DNA of 64,000 nucleotides from Cellulomonas taurus (GTDB taxonomy: Bacteria; Actinomycetota; Actinomycetes; Actinomycetales; Cellulomonadaceae), in assembly GCF_012931845.1 (NCBI RefSeq), contig NZ_CP051884.1, positions 1,612,001-1,676,000 of the forward strand, given 5' to 3'. Positions 8,554 to 20,092 of this stretch are shown in pieces. The translations under genes and the position numbers were made by a program. The notes beneath the pieces were generated by a model. The model was given only the letters and a program-made list of their open reading frames with translations. It had not been told where the DNA came from and made no database searches. Position 1 is the first letter of the stretch. Each line of letters begins with the position of its first letter.

Positions 8554-9245
8554 CCGCCGTCGAGGCACGTCCCACGCAGTCCTCCGAATTGCTCACGGGA
8601 TCGCCGCAGGTCAACCTGCTGCCGCCCGAGGTGCGTTCGGCCCGGACCCTGCGGAGCCTCAAGCGCTACCTGGCCTACGGGCTGGTCGTCGTCGCGCTCG
8701 GCTGCGTCGGTGCTGTCGGCCTAGCCACGATGAACCAGAGCAACGCGGAGGACGCGCTGGCCGCGGAGCAGCAGCGCACCGCCGACCTGCAGGTGAAGAT
8801 CGCCAGCTACTCGGAGGTGCCGTTGGTGGAGGCGTCGCTCGAACGTGCGCACTCGGCACAGGAGCTCGGGATGGCGACCGACATGCTATTCGCCGACCGG
8901 GTGGGCGCGATCGCCGCAGTCCTGCCGAACGACATGAAGATCGAGATGTTCGACCTGTCGATGCCGAGTGTTCTGGACGCCGCGGTGGCCAGCGACAACC
9001 CGCTGCGACCCGATCCCACGGGCACGGTGTCACTGGTCCTGCGCAGCACCACGCTGCCCGACACCGCCCAGCTGATGAACAACCTGGACGCGATCCCCGG
9101 GTACGAGTCCGCGTGGGTGCAGTCCGTGGAGACGGCGGACGACGAGGGCACGGCGTTCTACCGCATCGAGATGTCGCTCCTGATCAACACGGACGCGTAC
9201 TCGAATCGGTTCACCGCAGACGCCGCACAGGAGGGTGAGGGCTGA
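8550..9245 (+). CDS. pilN: Type IV pilus alignment protein PilN
   Basis: This 231-residue bitopic membrane protein has the PilM-binding N-terminal motif VNLLPPEV at residues 21-28, a single transmembrane helix at about 43-63, a coiled-coil stretch, and a ferredoxin-like extracytoplasmic domain. PilN links cytoplasmic PilM to the external PilO ring. The start overlaps pilM by 4 nt and the end overlaps pilO by 1 nt, so the three are translationally coupled. Confidence 0.9.
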   Translation: MTAVEARPTQSSELLTGSPQVNLLPPEVRSARTLRSLKRYLAYGLVVVALGCVGAVGLATMNQSNAEDALAAEQQRTADLQVKIASYSEVPLVEASLERAHSAQELGMATDMLFADRVGAIAAVLPNDMKIEMFDLSMPSVLDAAVASDNPLRPDPTGTVSLVLRSTTLPDTAQLMNNLDAIPGYESAWVQSVETADDEGTAFYRIEMSLLINTDAYSNRFTADAAQEGEG

Positions 9246-10078
9246 TGGTCGCGAAGAACACCACCTGGATCGGCGGAGCAGCGCTCGGCGCCGTGGTCCT
9301 GATGGCAGGCACCTGGTTCCTCGGGGTGTCGCCGATTCTGGATGAGACCGCCTCGGTGCATGAGCGCCGTGAGTCGTCGATGGCGGAGAACGTCATGCTC
9401 GAGGCTCGGCTGAGCGAGCTGTCCGCCGCCTCGGCGCGTCTCCCGGAGCTGAAGGACGAGCTGGCCGCTCTGCAGGTCGGCATCCCGTCGACCGAGCAGG
9501 TGGACGAGTTCCTGCGTCGTCTGGATGCCCTGCAGACCACGTACCAGATCGCCGCCGTCTCGGTGACCGTCTCCGACCCGGTCCCCGTGGTGGACAACCA
9601 GGGCGTGACGACGTTGGGCGCGGTCCAGGACGAGGCCGCCGCGGCTGCGGCCGAGCCCGCTGACGGTGCGACGGCTGCCCCGTCGGCTGAGCCCACGGCA
9701 TCGGCTGCCACCGCCGATCCCGCCGCCGATGCGGCGGCGGCCCCGGCCACCGCGGCCGGCCCGGCGGGATTCGTCGCGGTTCCGGTGGAGATCACCCTGC
9801 TCGGGGGTTTCCCGAACTCGCTGCTGTTCCTCGCTGACCTGCAGGCGGACGACCAGCGGCTGTTCCTGGTGACCGACACCCATGGTGAGGGCCAGGACGC
9901 CGCTGACGCGTCGGACGGCCGCCCGGCCACCCAGCCCGGTGACGTGGAGCTGAAGATCAGCGGGAACCTGTACGTGCTGTCCGACCCGACCGCAGTTCCG
10001 GGTGACACGACGGGTGAACAGCCGGCCGGAGAGCTCCCGTCCTTCGGTGGCCAGGCCGCGCTCGGCGCCAACGGCTGA
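9245..10078 (+). CDS. pilO: Type IV pilus alignment protein PilO
   Basis: This 277-residue protein has one N-terminal transmembrane helix (about 8-28), a coiled coil (about 35-90) and a C-terminal ferredoxin-like domain. This is PilO architecture, pairing with PilN outside the membrane. An unusual Ala/Pro-rich linker at about 139-178 interrupts the globular domain, and a second low-complexity tail ends the protein. No pilP or pilQ follows, which fits a monoderm cell without an outer membrane secretin. A GC-rich hairpin lies just downstream. Confidence 0.85.
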   Translation: MVAKNTTWIGGAALGAVVLMAGTWFLGVSPILDETASVHERRESSMAENVMLEARLSELSAASARLPELKDELAALQVGIPSTEQVDEFLRRLDALQTTYQIAAVSVTVSDPVPVVDNQGVTTLGAVQDEAAAAAAEPADGATAAPSAEPTASAATADPAADAAAAPATAAGPAGFVAVPVEITLLGGFPNSLLFLADLQADDQRLFLVTDTHGEGQDAADASDGRPATQPGDVELKISGNLYVLSDPTAVPGDTTGEQPAGELPSFGGQAALGANG

Positions 10079-10096
10079 CCCACCCCCGCCCCACCC

Positions 10097-10131
10097 CCGC
10101 GCCCCGGCCCACCACGTGGACCGGGGCGCGG
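10097..10131 (+). terminator. GC-rich hairpin between pilO and aroC
   Basis: Arms 10097-10107 and 10121-10131 form a perfect 11-bp stem with a 13-base loop and no T tract. It lies 19 bases after the pilO stop and probably ends the pilus transcript before the aro operon. Confidence 0.65.
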
Positions 10132-10163
10132 CGCTGTCCGCCCCCCGTGAAAGGATCACCCCC

Positions 10164-12999
<2,836 letters not shown>

Positions 13000-13078
13000 C
13001 AACAGGCCCTGGAGCTTGTAAGGCACCGAACATACCTGGATCATTGTTTTCCCGATCACAAGTCGTTAAGGTCGTTAC

Positions 13079-13744
13079 ATGTGGACGATGACGGTGGATC
13101 AGGAGGGCAGTCGCCGAGTCGGTGACCGGGTCGAGCACGTGCTCGACTCGCTCGCGCACGACTCGCCCCTGACCGTCGCCGGCCCTCGCGACGTCGTGCT
13201 GCCGTTCGAGCGGACCGTCGGCGACGAGGTCCAGGCGGTGATCGCCGACGCGGATCTGGTCGTCGCCCTGGCGCTGTTCCTGATCCGGATGGGCGGGTGG
13301 ACGGTCGGGATCGGCACCGGGACCGTGGACCGACCGCTGCCCGCGTCATCGCGTGCCGGATCGGGGACCGCGTTCATCCACGCGCGTGAGGCGGTCGAGG
13401 CCGCGAAGTCCCGCCAGCGTGCGGTGCCGCTCGCCGTGCGCGGCCCGGATCCCGCCCTGGCCGCCGAGGCAGAGGGCGTGCTGGCCATCATCGGCTCGGT
13501 GGTCGCGCGCCGGAGCGCGGCCGGGTGGGCGGCGATCGACCTGATGTCCGGACCGGAGCAGAGGCGCCAGGCGGACATCGCCGGCCTGCTCGGGATCAGT
13601 CAGCAGGCAGTCAGCGCGCGGCTGCGGGCCGCGATGTGGGCCGAGGAGGTCGCGGCCAGGCCGGCCGCGGCGCGCCTGCTCCGACTGGCTGCCGGCCTGT
13701 CCGACGATGGTCGCTCGAACGACGACGAGGGAGCGACAGGGTGA
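13079..13744 (+). CDS. SatD-like protein with C-terminal helix-turn-helix
   Basis: This 221-residue protein shows the landmarks of the SatD family: a start resembling 'D..GSR..DR', TVGDEVQAVI (48-50 GDE), GWTVGIGTG (77-81) and a GTAFIHAREAV block (97-105). These suggest a cyclase-like fold of unknown activity. A helix-turn-helix (ADIAGLLGISQQAVSARL) at about 165-185 indicates DNA binding. The upstream gap is lower in GC and holds two copies of GTCGTTA 9 bp apart next to the start, a possible self-operator. An ATG at 13088 is an alternative start. It is coupled by GTGA to a membrane protein, as SatD genes often are. Confidence 0.6.
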   Translation: MWTMTVDQEGSRRVGDRVEHVLDSLAHDSPLTVAGPRDVVLPFERTVGDEVQAVIADADLVVALALFLIRMGGWTVGIGTGTVDRPLPASSRAGSGTAFIHAREAVEAAKSRQRAVPLAVRGPDPALAAEAEGVLAIIGSVVARRSAAGWAAIDLMSGPEQRRQADIAGLLGISQQAVSARLRAAMWAEEVAARPAAARLLRLAAGLSDDGRSNDDEGATG

Positions 13745-14115
13745 GCGTCTGGTGGCAAGCCCTCCTCGTGCTCGGACTGCTGGTGGTCAGCGGTGGCCTC
13801 GGCTGGTGGGTCAGTGCCCTGGTGCTGCGGCTGGCCGACCGCGGCGACCCCGCCCGGGTGCGACGGGCCAAGGAGCGCCTGCGCGGCGGCACCTGGATCG
13901 GCATCCTGGAACGGCTCGCGGTCACCGGCTGCCTGCTGGCCGACCAGGCGGCGGGCATCGCGGTGGTGGTCGCGATCAAGGGCCTGGGTCGCTACCCGGA
14001 GCTGCGCGACGGCAAGGACGCCGGGGTCTCCGAGCGGTTCGTGATCGGCACCCTCGCGTCCTTCCTGTGGGCCGGTGCCGTCGGTGTGCTCGGCCGCTGG
14101 CTGCTCACCCGCTAA
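13741..14115 (+). CDS. Small membrane protein resembling the C-terminal half of DUF3307
   Basis: This 124-residue protein starts at the GTG overlapping the upstream stop. It has an N-terminal transmembrane helix, then a segment 'GTWIGILERLAVTGCLLADQ' with AAGIAVVVAIKGLGRYPEL and ERFVIGTLASFLWAG. This order of ILER, AIKxxxR.PEL and the FxIGTLxS helix resembles the membrane end of DUF3307 proteins, without their N-terminal HxxxD part. Its partner is the SatD-like DNA-binding protein. Function unknown; a membrane sensor or anchor for that regulator is an inference. Confidence 0.55.
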   Translation: MSVWWQALLVLGLLVVSGGLGWWVSALVLRLADRGDPARVRRAKERLRGGTWIGILERLAVTGCLLADQAAGIAVVVAIKGLGRYPELRDGKDAGVSERFVIGTLASFLWAGAVGVLGRWLLTR

Positions 14116-14205
14116 GATGGTCGGCGGCCCGGCCCCGTCCCGATGCGGACGCGCAGATCCTGCACGGTGGGGCACGACCCCGAATCTCTGACAGAAGGCA
14201 GTCAC

Positions 14206-14769
14206 GTGGCGACGACGAACGACCTCAAGAACGGCACCGTGCTGAAGATCGACGGCCAGCTCTGGACGGTCATCGAGTTCCAGCACGTCAAGCCCGGCAA
14301 GGGCGGTGCCTTCGTCCGCACCAAGCTGAAGAACGTGCTCTCCGGCAAGGTGGTCGACCGGACGTTCAACGCGGGCCTGAAGGTGGAGACCGCGAACGTC
14401 GACAAGCGCGACATGCAGTACCTGTACCTCGAGGGCGACGACTTCGTCTTCATGGACACCGACACCTACGACCAGATCACCATCCCGGCGGCGGTCGTGG
14501 GCGACGCGAAGAACTTCATGCTCGAGGGCCAGATCGCCACCGTGGCCACCAACGAGGGCAACCCGCTGTACGTGGAGCTGCCGCCGTCGGTGACCCTGAT
14601 GCTGACCTACACCGAGCCCGGCCTGCAGGGCGACCGCTCCACCGGTGGCACCAAGCCCGCCACCCTGGAGACCGGTTACCAGATCCAGGTCCCGCTGTTC
14701 ATCGAGTCCGACACCAAGGTCAAGGTCGACACCCGCGACGGTTCCTACCTGGGCCGCGTGAACGACTGA
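14206..14769 (+). CDS. efp: Translation elongation factor P
   Basis: This 187-residue factor relieves ribosome stalling at polyproline. Three beta-barrel domains are present; the N-terminal loop [10 protein letters not shown] places Lys32 at the tip where the P-site tRNA is contacted. The GTG at 14206 gives the standard N-terminus ATTNDLKNG and is preceded by AGAAGG; an upstream in-frame ATG would add an unrelated leader. A TAAGAT -10-like hexamer lies at 14114-14119. It is followed immediately by nusB, a common actinobacterial order. Confidence 0.96.
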   Translation: MATTNDLKNGTVLKIDGQLWTVIEFQHVKPGKGGAFVRTKLKNVLSGKVVDRTFNAGLKVETANVDKRDMQYLYLEGDDFVFMDTDTYDQITIPAAVVGDAKNFMLEGQIATVATNEGNPLYVELPPSVTLMLTYTEPGLQGDRSTGGTKPATLETGYQIQVPLFIESDTKVKVDTRDGSYLGRVND

Positions 14770-14770
14770 C

Positions 14771-15187
14771 GTGGGAGCACGCACCAAGGCGCGCAAGCGC
14801 GCGCTGGACGTCCTGTTCGAGGCGGAGCAGCGCCGCGTCGACCCGATGACCCTGCTCGCCGAGCGGATCGTCCAGCCGGGCACCGAGGCGGCGCTGCCGC
14901 AGTACTCGGTGGAACTGGTCGAGGGCGTGTGCGCCCAGCAGGACCGGATCGACGAGGTGCTTGCCACCCACTCGCACGGCTGGACGCTGGACCGGATGCC
15001 CGCGGTGGACCGGGTGCTGCTGCGCCTGGGCACCTGGGAGATCCTGTTCAACGAGGACGTGCCGGACGCGGTCGCCGTCGACGAGGCGGTGGAGCTCGCC
15101 CGCGGGCTGTCCACCGACGAGAGCCCGTCCTTCGTGAACGGTCTGCTCGGCCGCGTGGTGGACCTGAAGCCGACGCTGCTGGGCTGA
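14771..15187 (+). CDS. nusB: Transcription antitermination protein NusB
   Basis: This 138-residue all-helical protein binds boxA RNA with NusE in rRNA antitermination. The typical N-terminus GARTKARKRALDVLFEAE, the central PAVDRVLLRLGTWEIL and the C-terminal SPSFVNGLLGRV segments are seen. It begins one base after the efp stop. Two hairpins follow, separating it from the pyrimidine operon. Confidence 0.95.
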   Translation: MGARTKARKRALDVLFEAEQRRVDPMTLLAERIVQPGTEAALPQYSVELVEGVCAQQDRIDEVLATHSHGWTLDRMPAVDRVLLRLGTWEILFNEDVPDAVAVDEAVELARGLSTDESPSFVNGLLGRVVDLKPTLLG

Positions 15188-15242
15188 GCGCTCCGGTCCG
15201 CCGGTCGGTGATGCCGACCCGTCGCGGTGGGTGTGGCCACGT

Positions 15243-15284
15243 GAACCCCGGGAGTTCCCGCCGGATGGCGGGGCCCCGGGGTTC
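15243..15284 (+). terminator. Compound hairpin after nusB
   Basis: An outer 10-bp stem (15243-15252 with 15275-15284) encloses an inner 6-bp stem (15257-15262 with 15267-15272). It lies 55 bases after the nusB stop and is the likely end of the efp-nusB transcript. No T tract follows. Confidence 0.65.
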
Positions 15285-15304
15285 GCGCCGTTCGGGACTC
15301 GGAC

Positions 15305-15341
15305 GGGCCTCCGAGGTGCCCGGCCAGGGCGACGGAGGCCC
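15305..15341 (+). other. Second inverted repeat between nusB and the pyr operon
   Basis: Arms 15305-15313 and 15333-15341 form a 9-bp stem with a 19-base loop. It may be a back-up terminator. A TAGGGT hexamer at 15419-15424 downstream is a plausible -10 for the pyr operon, giving a leader of roughly 50 bases. Confidence 0.4.
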
Positions 15342-15441
15342 GCAGCCGGTTGTCCACAGGCATGGTTCGTGGTCCACATCACCCCGAGCCCGGTGGCGGC
15401 CCCCGCCCGGACCCGGGGTAGGGTGCCGGAGACAGGCAGTT

Positions 15442-16060
<619 letters not shown>

Positions 16061-16061
<1 letters not shown>

Positions 16062-17089
16062 TGCGTCACCTGCTGAGCACCACCGACCTGGACACCGCGG
16101 CCGCCGTGCACGTGCTGGACACCGCGAGCCAGATGGCGGCGACCCAGGGCCGGCAGATCAAGAAGCTGCCCACCCTGCGCGGTCGCACCGTGGTGAACCT
16201 GTTCTTCGAGGACAGCACGCGGACCCGGATCAGCTTCGAGACCGCCGCCAAGCGGCTGAGCGCCGACGTGATCAACTTCGCCGCCAAGGGGTCCAGCGTG
16301 TCGAAGGGGGAGTCCCTCAAGGACACCGCTCTGACCCTGGAGGCGATGGGCGCGGACGCGATCGTGATCCGGCACCAGGCATCCGGCGCCCCGCACACCC
16401 TGGCCCACGCGGGCTGGACCGAGGCGGCGGTGCTGAACGCCGGTGACGGGACCCACCAGCACCCGACCCAGGCGCTGCTGGACGCCTTCACCATCCGGCG
16501 GCACCTGAAGGGCACCGCGGCGAACCGGGACGGGGTGGGCAGCGACCTGTCGGGGCTGCACATCGCCGTGGTCGGGGACGTGCTGCACTCCCGGGTGGCC
16601 CGGTCCAATGTCGACCTGCTGCACACCCTGGGTGCCCGGGTCACGGTGGTGGCCCCGCCCACCCTGCTGCCGGTCGGGATCGAGCCGTGGCCGTGCGCGG
16701 TGTCCTACCACCTGGACGAGGTGCTGGCCGATCGGCCGGATGCGGTGATGATGCTGCGGGTGCAGCGCGAACGGATGTCGACGTCGGGCGGTGGGTTCTT
16801 CCCCGGTCCGCTGGAGTACACCCGGCTGTACGGCCTGGACGCCCGTCGACTGGCGATGCTGCCGGAGCACGCGATCGTGATGCACCCCGGCCCGATGAAC
16901 CGCGGGCTGGAGATCAGCGCCGACGCCGCCGACTCGCCGCGCTCGGTGATCGTCGAGCAGGTGGCGAACGGCGTCGCGGTCCGGATGGCGGCGCTGTACC
17001 TGCTGCTGGCGGGTGACGGCGACGCCACCGGCCAGGCCCGGACCCCCGCCGAACTCCTCGTCCCGACCACCCAGGAGGCCACCCGATGA
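16061..17089 (+). CDS. pyrB: Aspartate carbamoyltransferase catalytic chain
   Basis: This 342-residue enzyme condenses carbamoyl phosphate and aspartate, the first committed pyrimidine step. The carbamoyl-phosphate motif STRTRISFE (about 52-60), the mobile-loop KGES (Lys near 85) and HPTQALLD (about 134-141) are intact. The ATG at 16061 overlaps the pyrR stop by one base; a GTG three bases earlier would add one residue. No pyrI regulatory chain is present, as usual in actinobacteria. Confidence 0.96.
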
Positions 17090-18420
17090 CCGCGTACCTG
17101 ATCACGGATGCCGCACCGCTGGGCGAGGCCCGCACGGATCTGCTGCTGGACGACGGCATGATCCTCGCGATGGGTGCCGATGCCCGTCGCCGTGCCCCCG
17201 AGGACGCGGTCGAGATCGACGCGACCGGCCTGGTGCTGCTGCCCGGGCTGGTCGACCTGCACACCCACCTGCGCGAGCCGGGCCGGGAGGACGCCGAGAC
17301 CATCGCCTCCGGCACCCGCGCCGCCGCGGTCGGTGGCTTCACCGCCGTGCACGCGATGGCGAACACCACCCCGGTGCAGGACACCGCGGGTGTCGTCGAG
17401 CAGGTGTGGCGGCTCGGCCGCGAGGCGGGCTGGGTGGATGTGCACCCGGTCGGCGCCGTCAGTGTCGGGCTGGCGGGGGAGCAGCTGGCCGAACTGGGCG
17501 CGATGGCCGACTCGGCCGCCGAGGTCCGGGTGTTCTCCGACGACGGCAAGTGCGTGCACGACCCGGTGCTGATGCGGCGGGCGCTGGAATACGTGAAGGC
17601 CTTCGACGGCGTGATCGCCCAGCACGCCCAGGAGCCGCGGCTGACCGAGGGCGCCCAGATGCACGAGGGGATCGTGTCGGCGGAGATCGGGCTGCAGGGC
17701 TGGCCAGCGGTCGCCGAGGAGGCGATCATCGCCCGGGACGTCCTGCTGGCCGAGCACGTCGGTTCGCGGCTGCACGTGTGCCACCTGTCGACCGCCGGGT
17801 CGGTGGAGATCGTGCGCTGGGCCAAGTCCCGCGGCATCGACGTCACCGCCGAGGTCACCCCGCACCACCTGCTGCTCACCGACGACCTGGCCCGTGGCTA
17901 CGACCCGGTGTTCAAGGTGAACCCGCCGCTGCGCACCCAGGCCGATGTGGACGCGGTCCGCGAGGGACTGGCCGACGGCACCATCGACATCGTCGGCACC
18001 GACCACGCCCCGCACACCCGCGAGGACAAGGACTGCGAGTGGGCCGCCGCCGCCTTCGGCATGACCGGCCTGGAGACCGCGCTGTCCGTGGTGCAGCTGA
18101 CCATGGTGGACACCGGCAAGCTGACCTGGGCGGATGTCGCCCGGGTGCTGTCGAGCACCCCGGCCCGCATCGGTCGGGTCACGGACCAGGGGCGGCCGAT
18201 CGCGGTCGGTGAGCCCGCCAACCTGGTGCTGGTCGATCCGGCCGCGCGCCGGACGGTGGTGGCCCAGGAGCAGGCGACGGCGGCGAGCAACACCCCGATG
18301 CACGGGCGCGAGCTGCCCGGCCGGGTGGTGGCGACCTTCCTGCGCGGGCGGGCCACCGTGCTCGACGGGCAGCCACAGGACTCCGCGGTGTCCCGGCATG
18401 CCGCCGTGGGTGCCCGCTGA
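17086..18420 (+). CDS. pyrC: Dihydroorotase
   Basis: This 444-residue class I zinc amidohydrolase closes carbamoyl-aspartate to dihydroorotate. The metal motif [10 protein letters not shown] is at about 56-65; later ligands lie in IAQHAQEP (near 180), the HVCHLST segment (near 228) and GTDHAPH (near 304). It overlaps pyrB as ATGA and the next gene as TGATG. In related enzymes it associates with aspartate carbamoyltransferase. Confidence 0.95.
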   Translation: MTAYLITDAAPLGEARTDLLLDDGMILAMGADARRRAPEDAVEIDATGLVLLPGLVDLHTHLREPGREDAETIASGTRAAAVGGFTAVHAMANTTPVQDTAGVVEQVWRLGREAGWVDVHPVGAVSVGLAGEQLAELGAMADSAAEVRVFSDDGKCVHDPVLMRRALEYVKAFDGVIAQHAQEPRLTEGAQMHEGIVSAEIGLQGWPAVAEEAIIARDVLLAEHVGSRLHVCHLSTAGSVEIVRWAKSRGIDVTAEVTPHHLLLTDDLARGYDPVFKVNPPLRTQADVDAVREGLADGTIDIVGTDHAPHTREDKDCEWAAAAFGMTGLETALSVVQLTMVDTGKLTWADVARVLSSTPARIGRVTDQGRPIAVGEPANLVLVDPAARRTVVAQEQATAASNTPMHGRELPGRVVATFLRGRATVLDGQPQDSAVSRHAAVGAR

Positions 18421-18926
18421 TGCCCCCGGCCGTCTCGGTCACGATCCTGTGCGTCCTGGGTGCCGCCCTGCTGGTGCTGATGGTGGTGGGGTGGCGTCGA
18501 CGGGTGCGGGCCACCTCCGACGTCGCGGCACCACCGACGACGCCAGCCGATCCGGGCGCGCCGCTGACCGACGAGCTGGTCGGCACCTACGTGTCCAGCA
18601 CTCGCTCCGGCGACTGGTTGGACCGGATCGCCGCCCACGGCTTCGGGGTCCGCTCGGTGGTGGCCGTCCGGGTCTGGGACACCGGGGTCGAGCTGCGACG
18701 ACGAGCGGCGCCGGATGTGTTCATCGCCCGGGCTGATCTGCTCGCGGTGGGCACCTCCGGCGGCATGGCCGGGAAGGTGGTCGGCGGCGACGGCCTGACG
18801 ATCCTCACCTGGCAGCACGGCGCGCACCGGTTGGACACCGGCCTGCGACTGCGCCATCCGGCTGACGCGCTGACGTTGCGCGAGGCCGTCACGAACCTGA
18901 TTGCACACACCAAGGAGACACGATGA
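18420..18926 (+). CDS. Conserved membrane protein between pyrC and carA
   Basis: This 168-residue protein has one N-terminal transmembrane helix (about 8-24) and a cytoplasmic domain with alternating strands resembling a PH-like fold ([20 protein letters not shown] to the C-terminal helix). It matches in position and layout the conserved membrane protein found between pyrC and carA in mycobacteria. No catalytic motif is visible. One- and four-base overlaps with its neighbours keep it inside the pyrimidine operon. Its role is unknown. Confidence 0.8.
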   Translation: MPPAVSVTILCVLGAALLVLMVVGWRRRVRATSDVAAPPTTPADPGAPLTDELVGTYVSSTRSGDWLDRIAAHGFGVRSVVAVRVWDTGVELRRRAAPDVFIARADLLAVGTSGGMAGKVVGGDGLTILTWQHGAHRLDTGLRLRHPADALTLREAVTNLIAHTKETR

Positions 18927-20092
18927 CGGACGCACTGCTGGTCCTCGAGGACGGGCGGACGTTCGCCGGGGAGGCCTACGGGGCCACCGGCGAGACCCTG
19001 GGCGAGATCGTCTTCAACACCGGGATGACCGGGTACCAGGAGACCCTGACCGACCCCAGCTACCACCGTCAGATCGTCGTGATGACCGCGCCGCACATCG
19101 GCAACACCGGCGTCAACGACGAGGACCCCGAGTCCGGGCGGATCTGGGTCGCGGGTTACGTGGTCCGCGATCCCGCACGCCGGGCGTCGAACTGGCGCTC
19201 GGAGCGGTCGCTGGACGAGGAGCTGGCCGCCCAGGGCGTGGTCGGGATCAGCGGCATCGATACCCGCGCGCTGACCCGGCACCTGCGTGAGCGGGGGGTG
19301 ATGCGGGCGGCCATCGTCTCCGGCGACGCGCTGCTCGACGACTCCGGGCGCACCCGCACCACCGAGGACCTGGTCGCCCGCGTCCAGTCGTCCCCGCAGA
19401 TGTCCGGCGCGGACCTGGCCGGCGAGGTCTCCACCGACCGGGCCTACGTGGTCCCGGCCCAGGGCGAGACCGTCGCCCGGGTGGCCGCGATCGACCTGGG
19501 CATCAAGGCGATGACCCCGGCGCGGATGGCCGAGCGCGGCATCGAGGTGCACGTCCTGCCGGCACTGTCGACCATCGAGGACGTGCTCGCGGTCGCCCCG
19601 GACGGGGTGTTCTTCTCCAACGGCCCCGGCGACCCGGCGGCCGCCACCCACGAGATCGAGCTGCTGCGCGCGGTGCTGGACCGCCGGATCCCGTTCTTCG
19701 GCATCTGCTACGGCAACCAGCTGCTCGGCCGGGCGCTCGGCTACGGCACCTACAAGCTGGGCTACGGCCACCGCGGGGTGAACCAGCCGGTGCTGGACCG
19801 CCGCACCGGCAAGGTGGAGATCACCGCGCACAACCACGGCTTCGCGGTCGACGCCCCGGTCGACGCGGTGTCCACCGCCCCCTACGACGACGGCCGCTAC
19901 GGCCGGGTCGAGGTCTCGCACATCGACCTGAACGACAACGTGGTCGAGGGGCTGAACGCGCTCGACCTGCCCGCGTTCAGCGTCCAGTACCACCCGGAGG
20001 CGGCGGCCGGTCCGCACGACGCCGGGTACCTGTTCGACCGCTTCCTGGACCTGATGACCACCGCACAGCAGAACGAAGGGACGGACGCCTGA
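18923..20092 (+). CDS. carA: Carbamoyl-phosphate synthase small (glutaminase) subunit
   Basis: This 389-residue subunit hydrolyses glutamine to supply ammonia to CarB. A class I amidotransferase domain covers about residues 180-370; the nucleophile lies in [12 protein letters not shown] (Cys262) and the catalytic His-Glu pair in YHPEA near 355. The N-terminal CPSase domain is complete. It overlaps carB by one base. Because CarAB is the only such enzyme visible, it probably serves arginine synthesis too. Confidence 0.97.
   Translation: MTDALLVLEDGRTFAGEAYGATGETLGEIVFNTGMTGYQETLTDPSYHRQIVVMTAPHIGNTGVNDEDPESGRIWVAGYVVRDPARRASNWRSERSLDEELAAQGVVGISGIDTRALTRHLRERGVMRAAIVSGDALLDDSGRTRTTEDLVARVQSSPQMSGADLAGEVSTDRAYVVPAQGETVARVAAIDLGIKAMTPARMAERGIEVHVLPALSTIEDVLAVAPDGVFFSNGPGDPAAATHEIELLRAVLDRRIPFFGICYGNQLLGRALGYGTYKLGYGHRGVNQPVLDRRTGKVEITAHNHGFAVDAPVDAVSTAPYDDGRYGRVEVSHIDLNDNVVEGLNALDLPAFSVQYHPEAAAGPHDAGYLFDRFLDLMTTAQQNEGTDA

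Noticed and set aside
15350..15358. Replication origin signal from a DnaA-like box
   Set aside because: Only one box is present, with no AT-rich region and no dnaA/dnaN nearby.
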